From the NCBI GenBank assembly GCA_938092135.1, contig CALLJL010000008.1, forward strand, positions 320,361 to 384,360: a DNA stretch of 64,000 bases, given 5' to 3'. The stretch comes from an uncultured bacterium (GTDB lineage Bacteria > Acidobacteriota > Aminicenantia > Aminicenantales > CALLJL01). The translations under genes and the position numbers were made by a program. Positions 1-10,011 of the stretch are shown here, one piece after another; positions within the stretch are counted from its first letter, which is position 1; each line of letters begins with the position of its first letter. Below the pieces are notes generated by a model. It was not told where the DNA came from. It searched no databases and was given only the letters and a program-made list of their open reading frames with translations.

Positions 1-182
1 GTCATTTTAGACCGGTATTTTTCGGAATTTCTTTGAATCTCAACCGAATCCATCTTTGAGCTTAAAGGGCAGGTGTTAACCAGAACAAAGCCTCTTTCCA
101 CCAAGTACTTTTCCATCAAAAAAATAAATTTTTCCTCACTGTTAACAACAGCATAAATTTTCTCATGACGACAACGATTCAT
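1..182 (-). CDS. hypothetical protein, truncated at left window edge (MNRCRHEKIYAVVNSEEKFIFLMEKYLVERGFVLVNTCPLSSKMDSVEIQ...)
   Basis: Own translation of the minus strand from ATG at 182-180; open to the window edge; not in the ORF track because it is truncated. Confidence 0.5.
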   Translation of the reverse strand, partial: MNRCRHEKIYAVVNSEEKFIFLMEKYLVERGFVLVNTCPLSSKMDSVEIQRNSEKYRSKM

Positions 183-365
183 TTATCTACTCGGTATTCT
201 TTTTAGTCGCCAAAAAAGTAAGAATCAGAAAAAAACCTGAATTTAGAGGCAGAGAGCGGCCAAGATTCCAATTATGAGGCAGTGGTCCAGGCCAGATTTT
301 TAGTCTAAACACTTAGATAAACAAGATTTTTCTTGAGCTAACAAAGCTTTGATGTTTATAATAGA

Positions 366-926
366 ATGAAAATGTCTAAAAAGTTCTCTCCTCAAGATCT
401 AGAGGATATCGTTCGCCATTATCGACCTGTAATTGCCTTTACAGTCAGAAAAGCCCTTGGATCTCAATATCCAGAATGGGAGGATGTTGTTCAAGATATT
501 CTTACCCAGGTTATAAGCAAATTACAGAAAGGAGAATTCAGGGGAGAATGCAGCGTGGGTACTTTTATTTATACTATAACCAAAAGAAGGATTATCGATT
601 GCATAAGGCAAAAATCGAAGGTTGTCATTGAAAAAAAGGAGGAGATAGCTACCTTCTCCGGACCCGAAGATGATTTTATGAGGAAGGAGACGTCTGAATT
701 TATTTCCCGAGCTCTCTTCAGACTCAAACCAAAATTTAGGGAAATTCTTTATCTTTATTACTTTAAAGAGCTAAGCCGTGAGGAAATAGCTGCCAGGGTG
801 GGTCTTTCTGTCCGCCAAGTAAGCGAACGTCTCTATTATGCCCAGAAAGTTTTGGGGAAAGCCCTGAATAGATTTTTTCCCCAGAAAAATTCCAATTTTT
901 CGTTTTCCCGACGACTAAAAGAATGA
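366..926 (+). CDS. RNA polymerase sigma factor, sigma-70/ECF family (alternative ATG at 372)
   Basis: Region 2-like (WEDVVQDILTQVISKL, FIYTITKRRIID) and region 4-like HTH (LSREEIAARVGLSVRQVSERLYYAQKVL). Confidence 0.85.
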   Translation: MKMSKKFSPQDLEDIVRHYRPVIAFTVRKALGSQYPEWEDVVQDILTQVISKLQKGEFRGECSVGTFIYTITKRRIIDCIRQKSKVVIEKKEEIATFSGPEDDFMRKETSEFISRALFRLKPKFREILYLYYFKELSREEIAARVGLSVRQVSERLYYAQKVLGKALNRFFPQKNSNFSFSRRLKE

Positions 927-1606
927 AAAAAGGGCAAGGGAGAAAAATCATGAGCCGATGTCGTTACGAAGATTTAATTGATGGCTATCTTTTAAACAAG
1001 CTTGACGCTGAAGAAGCTGAGCGCTTCGAAGAGCACTTTTTTAATTGTCCCCGATGTTTTGCCCGGTTGCAAGAAAGAGAGGCAATTATTAGAGCAATAA
1101 AAGCTCATGGGCCTGCCTTAGTTGAAAAGTTAGGCGTAGAACAACCTCGTTTGGCCCGCTGGGCTGATGACTTGTGGCTTCTTGTAGCCAATAGGCAATG
1201 GGTGCTCGCTCCGGCTTTGGCTGCGTTATTGATTGTTGTTTTTTTGATTTTTTCACCTTTTTCCAAAGACCAACCCCCTTCGTTTGTCCTTAACGGTGAA
1301 AATGTAATCAGAGGCCAGGCTATTAATCTCATCTCGCCAATTATTGATATCACTCAGCCGCCCCATTTCTTTGAATGGAAAAAACAGGGTGAAAATCTTG
1401 ATTATAAAATTTCTCTTTATGATAGCCACAATAAACTTCTTTGGACTTCCATTACTAGGGAAACCCATATTACTTTGCCTGAAGATATCAGAAGGCAGAT
1501 GAAGCCCGGTGAAAAATATTCCTGGCAAGTAAAGGCTTTGAGTCCCACAGGCATCTTAGTGGCTGTTTCGAGTCGCGTCCAATTTATGATTAAAAACAAC
1601 AATTAA
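923..1606 (+). CDS. anti-sigma factor with zinc-finger (zf-HC2/ZAS) motif and one TM segment; start may be ATG 950
   Basis: HFFNCPRC (H-x3-C-x2-C) motif near N-terminus, TM segment VLAPALAALLIVVFLIF; ATGA overlap with upstream sigma gene. Confidence 0.75.
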   Translation: MKKGQGRKIMSRCRYEDLIDGYLLNKLDAEEAERFEEHFFNCPRCFARLQEREAIIRAIKAHGPALVEKLGVEQPRLARWADDLWLLVANRQWVLAPALAALLIVVFLIFSPFSKDQPPSFVLNGENVIRGQAINLISPIIDITQPPHFFEWKKQGENLDYKISLYDSHNKLLWTSITRETHITLPEDIRRQMKPGEKYSWQVKALSPTGILVAVSSRVQFMIKNNN

Positions 1607-2286
1607 TCTTCAATTAAATACTCTTCTTCTTCACTATATAACCGACCGGCTGATTCTTCCTCAAAGGCCAAACAGCACATCAGCCGACCGCAAAGACCAG
1701 ATATTTTGGTGGGGTTGATTACAATTTGCTGTCGTCGGGCCTTTTGAATGGTAACTGGCTCAAAGGTTTTCATGAAATCAAAACAACAGATAATTCGACC
1801 ACATACGCCCAATCCACCCACGAGCTTGGCTTCATCGCGAACCCCAATCTGACGCATTTCAATCCTTATTTTCAGCTCCCGAGCCAGGTCCTTTACCAGC
1901 TGCCGGAAATCTATCCGGCCATCGGCCGTATAATAAAAAATAGCTTTTTTTTCCTCGAAAAAATAGCGAACAGCCACAAGCTTCATGGGCAGGCCATGGG
2001 CTTTTATTCTTTCAAGACAAAATTCAAAAGCGTACTTTTCCTTTTCCTTCAGCCAGGCTAACCTTTTTTTATCTTCCTCAGTGGCTATGCGGATAATTTT
2101 GACGGCGCCGCTGCTAAAACGCTGATGCTGACACGCCTCGCTTCCAATGTCAATTACTTCAGCCAAGTCACCGCCAAGATCTGATTCGATGAGACAGATG
2201 TCTCCTTTCGAAACATTAAGATCATTCTTCACAGCTCGGACAACTTTGCCTGTCGTTAGAGAAATCAACCGAACTATTTCGGCCAT
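1603..2286 (-). CDS. ricT: PSP1 domain protein, RicT/YaaT-like
   Basis: Cys-rich GLGVCGRIICCFDFM and CGRLMCCLAFEE typical of PSP1/RicT; adjacent to holB as in many bacteria. Confidence 0.8.
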   Translation of the reverse strand: MAEIVRLISLTTGKVVRAVKNDLNVSKGDICLIESDLGGDLAEVIDIGSEACQHQRFSSGAVKIIRIATEEDKKRLAWLKEKEKYAFEFCLERIKAHGLPMKLVAVRYFFEEKKAIFYYTADGRIDFRQLVKDLARELKIRIEMRQIGVRDEAKLVGGLGVCGRIICCFDFMKTFEPVTIQKARRQQIVINPTKISGLCGRLMCCLAFEEESAGRLYSEEEEYLIED

Positions 2287-3281
2287 TATTTTTTTCTCCT
2301 CATTTGAACATAAAAATATAACCCAAGCAATTTGGCATTTAGATTTCGTTCGAGGCCAGAAAGAATTTCTTGGCTGAGCTCAATCCCTTTTAGACAAAAT
2401 TCCGGGGTCACTTGAAGTTTCAAGCCTTTCATCTCGTCGGTTAGGTCGGGATTGAGAAGCAAATTCTCATCTCCATTTTCTTCAAGCAACAGAAGATCGC
2501 GAAAAAAGGTGAGGAAATGGCGCATTATCATCTCTAGATCGCGCTTGAAATCAAGGCTTTTGGAAGAGGTGAGGGGGTCAATCAAAAAGAAATTGTCTTC
2601 AGTTATCATAGACTGGAAAAATTGCCAGGCTTTCTGGCGTTGAGTAATTATCCTTTCCCAGTCCATGGTCAAAGCTCTCTCCAAACTTCCCTGGGCCAGC
2701 AGGGCCATCAATCTGGCTTTTCCGGGTTCATAGCCTTTGGAAATGAGCTCGCCGACAATAATTTCTGGATTAATGGCCTTAAAAATGAAGGGGCGACAGC
2801 GAGAACGAATTGTAGCCGGAATAAGGTCGGGATTAGTGGTTATCAGAATGAAATAGGTGTAAAAGGGTGGTTCTTCAAGTATTTTAAGAAGAGCATTGGC
2901 CGCTTCTATAGACATTCTCTCAGCCTCTTCGAAAATAAAAACCCGATTTTTTCCGACCATGGGCTTCATGAGAGCCAAAGGTCTTACTTCCCGAACAAAA
3001 TCAATGCCCAGAGTCTTCCTATCATCATCCTCCTTTAAACCTAAAATAATAACGTCAGGAAAATTATTTTTAATAATTGCTCGACAGGAAGAACATTCTC
3101 CACAAGCGTCATTTTCCATCCTTTCACAGTTTAAAGCCTGGGATAAAACTAATGCCGTCTTTTTCATGCCCAATTCATCTTGGCCAAAAAAAAGCAGGGA
3201 ATTAGCTAGCTTGCCCATGGCCAGAGAGGCAAGCAAAGCCTTTTTTACCTCTCCATGGATGTAAATCTCAGATAGGGGCAT
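2286..3281 (-). CDS. holB: DNA polymerase III delta' subunit
   Basis: C-x8-C-x2-C zinc module (CGECSSC), EEAERMSIEAANALLKILEEPP, TTNPDLIPATIRSRC. Confidence 0.85.
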   Translation of the reverse strand: MPLSEIYIHGEVKKALLASLAMGKLANSLLFFGQDELGMKKTALVLSQALNCERMENDACGECSSCRAIIKNNFPDVIILGLKEDDDRKTLGIDFVREVRPLALMKPMVGKNRVFIFEEAERMSIEAANALLKILEEPPFYTYFILITTNPDLIPATIRSRCRPFIFKAINPEIIVGELISKGYEPGKARLMALLAQGSLERALTMDWERIITQRQKAWQFFQSMITEDNFFLIDPLTSSKSLDFKRDLEMIMRHFLTFFRDLLLLEENGDENLLLNPDLTDEMKGLKLQVTPEFCLKGIELSQEILSGLERNLNAKLLGLYFYVQMRRKK

Positions 3282-5802
3282 CGAATTTCCTTTCAGCTGG
3301 CTTGACCTGCAAAATTTTTCTAAGAAATTGACCTGTATAAGAACGGGGGTTTTCAGCTACTTCCTCTGGTGTGCCCATAGCTACCACCCACCCCCCCTCC
3401 TTGCCACCTTCAGGGCCAAGATCAACGATATAATCGCAGGATTTAATAACATCAAGGTTATGCTCAATTATAATAACAGTATTGCCTAAATCGACAAGTC
3501 CATGAAGCACTTCAATGAGCTTACGCACATCCTCAAAATGTAAACCTGTCGTAGGTTCATCCAGAATATAAAGGGTTTTGCCTGTCGACTTGCGTGAAAG
3601 CTCTTTCGTTAGCTTAATGCGCTGAGCCTCCCCCCCTGAAAGCGTGGGGGCTGGCTGTCCAAGCCGAAGATATCCAAGCCCAACGCGCTGTAATGTGGCC
3701 AGCTTTTTTTTGAGCAAAGGATGGGCTTTAAGCTCTTCATAAGCCTCATCCACTGTCATATTTAAAAAATCAGCAATATTCTTACCATGGTAAAGAACAG
3801 CCAGGGTTTCCTTGTTATAGCGGAGGCCACCGCACCGATCACAAGTAACAAGAACATCGGGTAAAAAGTGCATTTCGATTTTTTTTACTCCGGCTCCCTG
3901 GCATTCTTCGCAGCGACCCCCAGGCAAATTAAAGCTAAAGCGACTGGCTGTATAGCCTCTCATTCTCGCCTCGGGAGTCCGGGCAAAAAGTTGTCTCAGG
4001 GGAGTAAACAAACCAGTGTAAGTCGCTGGATTGGAACGAGGGGTTCGGCCAATCGGTTTCTGATCAACAGCTACCACTTTATCAATTTGGTCGATGCCTT
4101 CAATCTTTTCATGCTTACCAGGCTTATCTGTTGAGCGATAAAGCTTTTTCATCAGAGCTTTCCAGAGGATATCACTAACCAAGGTGCTTTTTCCCGAGCC
4201 AGAAACTCCGGTAACCGCGACCATTACTCCCAGGGGAAGATAAACATCAATTCCTTTAAGATTATGCTCACTGGCCTTGCGGATAACAAGCCATCCCTTA
4301 GGCTGGCGCCTTAATTGGGGAATAGGAATTTCCCTTTCCCCCCTAAGATACTGGGCAGTCAGGGACTCAGAACATTTAAGGATAGAAGTTAAGGGACCTT
4401 CTGCAACCTTATAGCCTCCCTTTTCGCCAGCTCCAGGCCCCAGATCAAGGATATAATCAGCTGAGCGAATCGTTTGTTCGTCATGCTCGACCACCACAAC
4501 AGTATTACCTTCATTCCTTAAGGCCCGGAGCAGGTTGATTAGCCGATGATTGTCCCTCTGATGAAGGCCAATTGTGGGTTCATCAAGAACGTAAAGAACT
4601 CCTTTAAGTCGAGCGCCAATTTGGGCCGTCAAACGAATTCTCTGAGCTTCACCACCTGATAAAGTTGATGTTGGCCGGCCAAGATGCAAATAGCCAAGGC
4701 CGAGTTCCTCCATCACTTGAAGCCGGGAGAGGATTTCCTTGATTATCCGAGAAGCAATCACTTCTTGGGAAGGCGGAAAAGAAAGGGAAGAAAGGGTTTG
4801 AATAAGCTGGCTTACGGGAAGCAAACTTAGGTCGTGGATGCTTTTGCCGCCCACAAGAACAGCCAGCGATTCTTTTTTTAATCGGCTACCATGACAAAGG
4901 GGGCAAACCTCTTCAGTCAGCTCAATTTCACCCCATTCATCAAGTCTTGTTTTATAACCAAGACCATTACACTCGGGGCAGGCTCCATAGGGACTATTGA
5001 AAGAGAAGAATCGTGGCTCAAGCCGGGGCAGACTGATTTCACAGAAGGGACAAAGAAGCTTGATGGAAAAGAGCATTTTTTGGCCATTTTCCTGAATAAT
5101 CAATAAATCGCCCCCAGCAAGTTCAAGGGCCTTATCCACAGCTTCCTTGAGTCTTTTCTCCCGATCAGGCTTGATGATAACCTCATCGACGAGGACCTCA
5201 ATATCATGTTTTTTTGTCTTTTCCAGCCAGATTTCCTCATCAAGATCTCGCCAGCGGCCATCAACCCTAACTTTAAGATAGCCCTTACGTCTTAAACGCT
5301 CAAAAAGCTTGGTATATTCTCCCTTTCTACCCCGGATAAGGGGAGCCAGAATTTTAAGCTTTTCCCCATCGAAAAGCTCTTTAAGCCTTACAATCATGCT
5401 TTCACGGCTTTGAGCCTGGACCGGTCGTCCACAACGAGGACAATGGGGAATACCAACTCGGGCAAAAAGCAATCTTAAAAAATCGTGAATTTCGGTTACT
5501 GTTCCAACCGTGGATCGCGGGTTGGTGGTAATCGTTTTCTGATCAATTGAAATTGAAGGAGATATACCTTCAATTGATTCCATTTCAGGTTTAGGCATAA
5601 TTTCAATAAATTGCCGGGCATAAGCGGAAAGGCATTCAAGATAACGTCGTTGCCCTTCAGCAAAAAGCGTATCAAAGGCCAGGGAGCTTTTGCCTGAACC
5701 ACTCGGTCCGGTAATTACTATTAATCGGTTGCGAGGCAGAGAAACATCGATGTTTTTGAGGTTGTGCTGGGCGGCTTTCTTTATTCTAATTTCATTAAGC
5801 AT
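3268..5802 (-). CDS. uvrA: excinuclease ABC subunit A (844 aa, shorter than canonical)
   Basis: Two ABC ATPase modules (GPSGSGKSSLAFDTLFAEGQRRYLE; GVSGSGKSTLV), LSGGEAQRI twice, zinc modules CPFC...CPEC and CEEC...CDRC. Confidence 0.95.
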   Translation of the reverse strand: MLNEIRIKKAAQHNLKNIDVSLPRNRLIVITGPSGSGKSSLAFDTLFAEGQRRYLECLSAYARQFIEIMPKPEMESIEGISPSISIDQKTITTNPRSTVGTVTEIHDFLRLLFARVGIPHCPRCGRPVQAQSRESMIVRLKELFDGEKLKILAPLIRGRKGEYTKLFERLRRKGYLKVRVDGRWRDLDEEIWLEKTKKHDIEVLVDEVIIKPDREKRLKEAVDKALELAGGDLLIIQENGQKMLFSIKLLCPFCEISLPRLEPRFFSFNSPYGACPECNGLGYKTRLDEWGEIELTEEVCPLCHGSRLKKESLAVLVGGKSIHDLSLLPVSQLIQTLSSLSFPPSQEVIASRIIKEILSRLQVMEELGLGYLHLGRPTSTLSGGEAQRIRLTAQIGARLKGVLYVLDEPTIGLHQRDNHRLINLLRALRNEGNTVVVVEHDEQTIRSADYILDLGPGAGEKGGYKVAEGPLTSILKCSESLTAQYLRGEREIPIPQLRRQPKGWLVIRKASEHNLKGIDVYLPLGVMVAVTGVSGSGKSTLVSDILWKALMKKLYRSTDKPGKHEKIEGIDQIDKVVAVDQKPIGRTPRSNPATYTGLFTPLRQLFARTPEARMRGYTASRFSFNLPGGRCEECQGAGVKKIEMHFLPDVLVTCDRCGGLRYNKETLAVLYHGKNIADFLNMTVDEAYEELKAHPLLKKKLATLQRVGLGYLRLGQPAPTLSGGEAQRIKLTKELSRKSTGKTLYILDEPTTGLHFEDVRKLIEVLHGLVDLGNTVIIIEHNLDVIKSCDYIVDLGPEGGKEGGWVVAMGTPEEVAENPRSYTGQFLRKILQVKPAERKFDAPI

Positions 5803-5925
5803 ATATTCATTTTAGCTTTAGGCGGACGAGCTGACAAATCTATCCTCGACTCTATTCTTCGATAATCAAGTTAATGGCCCCTTAAAATTCCGGTTTTTAT
5901 AAAATAACTTTTTAGATTTGATTTT

Positions 5926-7263
5926 TTAGTTAGAAATTCTTTTTTTATAAAATTTCCATAAAAAATAAATGGGAAGTCCCGAGACCATGAAAACGAGATC
6001 TATAAGGGTCCGCCGCCATTCAAAAATTGACCTAAAAATAATAAAGACCAAAAGACCAGACAAATAAAGAACAGGAAAAAAAGGGAAAAGAGGAACGCGA
6101 TATCCCCCCTTTTCTCCAACTCCGGTAATCCGAAATTTAATGAGGGCAATAGTGCTCATGGCTAAGAAGACAAGAATACCAAAGACCATTCCCGCAGCAA
6201 TTACTTCAAACCGGCTTCGAAGGAAAAGAATAGCCAAAGCCCATAGACAGTGAGCCATCACTGCTCGGGAGGGAGTACGAAAACGGGGGTGAACATAATT
6301 GAGCCAATCAAGAAATAGACCGTCTCTGGCCATGGCATAGTACACTCGAGTAGCGGTCATCATGGTTCCATTAATGCTCCCTGTGGCCGAAAGAATTACT
6401 AAAAGGGCCACAAAGGAGGCACCAACAGGTCCGGCTAGCCGAACAGCAACTGCAGAGGCCACAATAGTATTTCCTCTAACCCCTTCCATCCCTAAGGTAA
6501 GGTGGTAAATATAATTGATTAAACAATAGATGGCCACTATAAGGCTAATCCCGAAAAAAAGGCTCAAAGGAATTGTTCGTCGCGGATTGCGCATCTCACC
6601 AGCTGAATAGCCAAGCCTTTCAAAGCCTGTATGGGCAAAAAAGACCATCATTAAAGCCGCTATTATTCGGGTTTTCATATTAAGAGGAATCACTGGCTCC
6701 ATTTTCTGAGTCAAGCCGCTTTCAAGGCCACGACTAAGAACAAGACCGCCTATAACAAAAATTAAAAGCCCCGATACTTTAAAAAAGGTCGTCAATTTCT
6801 GAAAAGCACTTGCCCACTTGAGGCCAATGATATTCAAAAGCCCAAGAATTAAAATCACACTGACCGCCACTGTTCGGTGGGCAATAGGGCTTAAAGGAAT
6901 AAAATAGCCAAGATAATCGGCGGTCACTATGGCCAGCCCAGCGGCCGGACTTGTCCGGATAATAAAAAGCTGGGCCCAACCAAAAAGGAAGCCTACCAAT
7001 GGCCCGAAGGCCTTATAGAGATAAACATATTCGCCTCCGGTGTGGGGAAATCTTGTTCCTAGCTCAGCATAAATTAAGCCCCCGAGAAAAACGAAAAAAC
7101 CAACGGCTACCCAAAGAATTATTATCTGGTTAAAAGAAGAAAGATAGCCGGCAATTATCTGAGGAGTTGAATAGATGCCAGCTCCAATGGTAATACCAAT
7201 TAAAATGGCCAGACCGTCAACTAAACTCAAGGAACGAGGAAGAGTAACCTGCGACCGACTCAT
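5926..7263 (-). CDS. APC family amino acid permease
   Basis: GITIGAGIYSTPQIIAGYL, multiple TM segments, GFERLGYSAGEMRNPRRTIPLSL. Confidence 0.85.
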   Translation of the reverse strand: MSRSQVTLPRSLSLVDGLAILIGITIGAGIYSTPQIIAGYLSSFNQIIILWVAVGFFVFLGGLIYAELGTRFPHTGGEYVYLYKAFGPLVGFLFGWAQLFIIRTSPAAGLAIVTADYLGYFIPLSPIAHRTVAVSVILILGLLNIIGLKWASAFQKLTTFFKVSGLLIFVIGGLVLSRGLESGLTQKMEPVIPLNMKTRIIAALMMVFFAHTGFERLGYSAGEMRNPRRTIPLSLFFGISLIVAIYCLINYIYHLTLGMEGVRGNTIVASAVAVRLAGPVGASFVALLVILSATGSINGTMMTATRVYYAMARDGLFLDWLNYVHPRFRTPSRAVMAHCLWALAILFLRSRFEVIAAGMVFGILVFLAMSTIALIKFRITGVGEKGGYRVPLFPFFPVLYLSGLLVFIIFRSIFEWRRTLIDLVFMVSGLPIYFLWKFYKKRISN

Positions 7264-7615
7264 GTTTTTTTTAACCCCAACTATTTTGCTTCCTTTTCTA
7301 TTTAATGTTTACTTTCTTTAAAATCTAATTTTTAAATCTTCTCTAAACCTTTTAATTAAACAATTTATTGCCTTTTTTTAATTCAAGTTTAAGGAATTTT
7401 ACCCAGATTTATCCTGAATTCAGACGCAAGTCAAGGCTGCCAATAAAAAGGGAGAGCCTTTCGGAAATTTCCCGAGTTATTCCTGTTTTTAATTTAAAAA
7501 AGGCCAATAGAAATAATTAATTCAAATCAATTATATTTTAAATAGGATTTTAAAGAAAAATTTTACTATAGTTTTGAATTTGCCTTAATAATGCGATAGG
7601 ATTTTTATATGAACC

Positions 7616-9964
7616 ATGGCGAAAACCAATATTCTTCTTGAAGCTATTGAAGCCCTCAAAGAAATGGGATTAAAGACTCAAAGTATTAAGGCCATACACT
7701 ATATCCCTCCCCGACCCGGTCGATACCGCGACTATCCCGCTGATGTTCACCCCCTTCTACTTACAGCCCTTCAGCAAAAAGGCTATCATCAGCTCTTTCT
7801 CCATCAATACCTGAGCTGGGAAGCGATCCGGCAAGGAAAAAATGTAGTCATTGTTACCCCCACAGCTTCGGGAAAAACTCTCTGTTATAATCTACCTGTT
7901 CTTCAGTCTATACTTGAAAATAGGTCAAACCGGGCCATCTATCTTTTCCCCACTAAGGCCCTGTCTCAGGATCAGCGAGCTGAGCTCGATGAAATTATTT
8001 CTTTTCTTCCTGAAGAAGTCAGAGTTTTTACCTATGATGGTGATACTCCCCAGGATCCCCGAAGAGCCATACGAGCGCAGGGACATATTGTTATTACCAA
8101 TCCAGACATGCTTCATTCCGGGATATTACCTCACCATACTAAATGGATAAAACTATTTAAAAATTTGAAATATGTAGTCATCGATGAACTCCACAATTAT
8201 CGAGGTATCTTTGGTAGCCATTTGACCAATGTGCTCCGCCGTCTTAAAAGAATTGCCCGATTTTATGGATCAGAACCTCGCTTCATCCTTTGCTCGGCGA
8301 CCATAGCCAATCCCAAGGAAATGGCAGAAAGGCTAATTGAAGAACCTGTTGAACTTATTAATGAGAACGGGGCTCCCCAAGGAGAAAAATATTTTATATT
8401 TTACAATCCGCCAGTTATCAATCCTTATCTAGGAATAAGACGTTCTTATGTTAATGAAACGAGACGAATCGCCACCATTTTTCTCGAGAAAAAACTGCAA
8501 ACCATAATTTTTGCGCCAAGTCGCTTGATAACTGAGGTTTTGTTGACCTACGTCAAGGAAGATATTGAAAAGGGAGTTAAAGATGAGGGCCTAATTAGAG
8601 GATATCGGGGTGGCTATCTTCCCCTGAAGCGGAGAGAAATAGAAAAGGGTTTGCGAGAAGGCAAGATTCTTGGAGTAGTTTCCACTAATGCTTTGGAACT
8701 TGGCATTGATATTGGCTCGCTCGATGTGGCTATTTTAGCTTCATATCCAGGGACAATTGCCTCCACCTGGCAAAGAGCCGGACGGGCCGGCCGGAAGATG
8801 GGCACCTCAGCCGCTGTTCTTGTAGCCTCGAGTTCGCCTCTTGATCAATTCATCATCAACCATCCTGATTATTTCTTTTCTCAATCACCTGAACGGGCTC
8901 TAATTAATCCTGACAATCCCTCGATTCTTATTAGCCACGTAGGCTGTGCTGCCTTTGAGCTTCCCTTCGTCGATGGCGAAAAATTCGGCCAAGCTGAAAT
9001 TACCCCGATTCTTGAATTTCTCGAAAAAGAAAAAATCCTTCATCATTCCCGGGATAAATGGTTCTGGACATCAGAGGCTTACCCAGCTGACCAAATTAGC
9101 CTGAGGAGTGTGAGTTCTGACAATTTCGTTGTCGTGGACACAACGGAAAAAACCAGAGTCATTGCTGAAGTTGATTTTACTTCAGCTCTGACGACGCTCC
9201 ATCCGAAAGCTATTTATATGTGCGAGGGGGAACAATACTATGTGGAAAGCCTCGATTTTGATCAGCGCAAAGCCTATGTCCGAAAAACCGAAGTTGATTA
9301 TTTTACTGATGCCATTGATTACACCAAAATTAAAATTCTTGATGTTTTTAACCAAAAAAACTTGGGACATGCCAAAATTGCCCATGGCGAGGTTCATGTA
9401 GCAACTCAGGTAGTTGGTTTTAAGAAAATAAAATTCCATACGATGGAAAATGTGGGTGCTGGCGATCTAACCTTACCCCAGAATGAAATGCACACCACCG
9501 CCTACTGGCTAACCATTCCGGCTGAAGTATTTTCTTCTTTACCCTTTGAGTCTGAAGCGAAGATTAATGGTCTTTTTGGCCTGGCCTATCTTCTCCATCA
9601 TGTTTCCCCCCTTTTTATGATGTGTGATCTCCATGATATTGGGGTTTCCATAGGCGACGATGTGACTGGCGAATCTGTACCGCCCAGAGATATTCCGCAA
9701 AAAATAACCCCAGATCAAGCAATTCCTGCTTTTTTTGCCTCTACTTTTTCTCCCAATATTTTTATTTATGATAATTATCCAGGAGGCATTGGCCTCAGTC
9801 CTTCTCTCTTTGATCTCGAAAAAAATTTATTGCAAGCCTGTTTGGAAACGCTTCAGGCTTGTCCCTGCCATGAAGGTTGTCCCTCCTGTGTGGGTCCGGT
9901 GAAAGAGAGCGGACAAAGGTCTAAGGAAGTAACAGAATTTATTCTCAAACGTCTTCTAGAATAA
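7616..9964 (+). CDS. DEAD/DEAH-box helicase with DUF1998-type C-terminus, MrfA/YprA-like
   Basis: TPTASGKTLCYNLP, DELHNYRG, STNALELGIDIGSLD, QRAGRAGRK, C-terminal four-Cys CPCHEGCPSC. Confidence 0.85.
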   Translation: MAKTNILLEAIEALKEMGLKTQSIKAIHYIPPRPGRYRDYPADVHPLLLTALQQKGYHQLFLHQYLSWEAIRQGKNVVIVTPTASGKTLCYNLPVLQSILENRSNRAIYLFPTKALSQDQRAELDEIISFLPEEVRVFTYDGDTPQDPRRAIRAQGHIVITNPDMLHSGILPHHTKWIKLFKNLKYVVIDELHNYRGIFGSHLTNVLRRLKRIARFYGSEPRFILCSATIANPKEMAERLIEEPVELINENGAPQGEKYFIFYNPPVINPYLGIRRSYVNETRRIATIFLEKKLQTIIFAPSRLITEVLLTYVKEDIEKGVKDEGLIRGYRGGYLPLKRREIEKGLREGKILGVVSTNALELGIDIGSLDVAILASYPGTIASTWQRAGRAGRKMGTSAAVLVASSSPLDQFIINHPDYFFSQSPERALINPDNPSILISHVGCAAFELPFVDGEKFGQAEITPILEFLEKEKILHHSRDKWFWTSEAYPADQISLRSVSSDNFVVVDTTEKTRVIAEVDFTSALTTLHPKAIYMCEGEQYYVESLDFDQRKAYVRKTEVDYFTDAIDYTKIKILDVFNQKNLGHAKIAHGEVHVATQVVGFKKIKFHTMENVGAGDLTLPQNEMHTTAYWLTIPAEVFSSLPFESEAKINGLFGLAYLLHHVSPLFMMCDLHDIGVSIGDDVTGESVPPRDIPQKITPDQAIPAFFASTFSPNIFIYDNYPGGIGLSPSLFDLEKNLLQACLETLQACPCHEGCPSCVGPVKESGQRSKEVTEFILKRLLE

Positions 9965-9979
9965 AAAACAAATTTTAAA

Positions 9980-10000
9980 CCAAAGATTTTTTCTCTTTGG
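9980..10000. terminator. candidate bidirectional hairpin between convergent genes
   Basis: Perfect 7-bp inverted repeat ccaaaga-N7-tctttgg between stops of the helicase (+) and trkA (-). Confidence 0.4.
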
Positions 10001-10011
10001 CCAATTGATTT

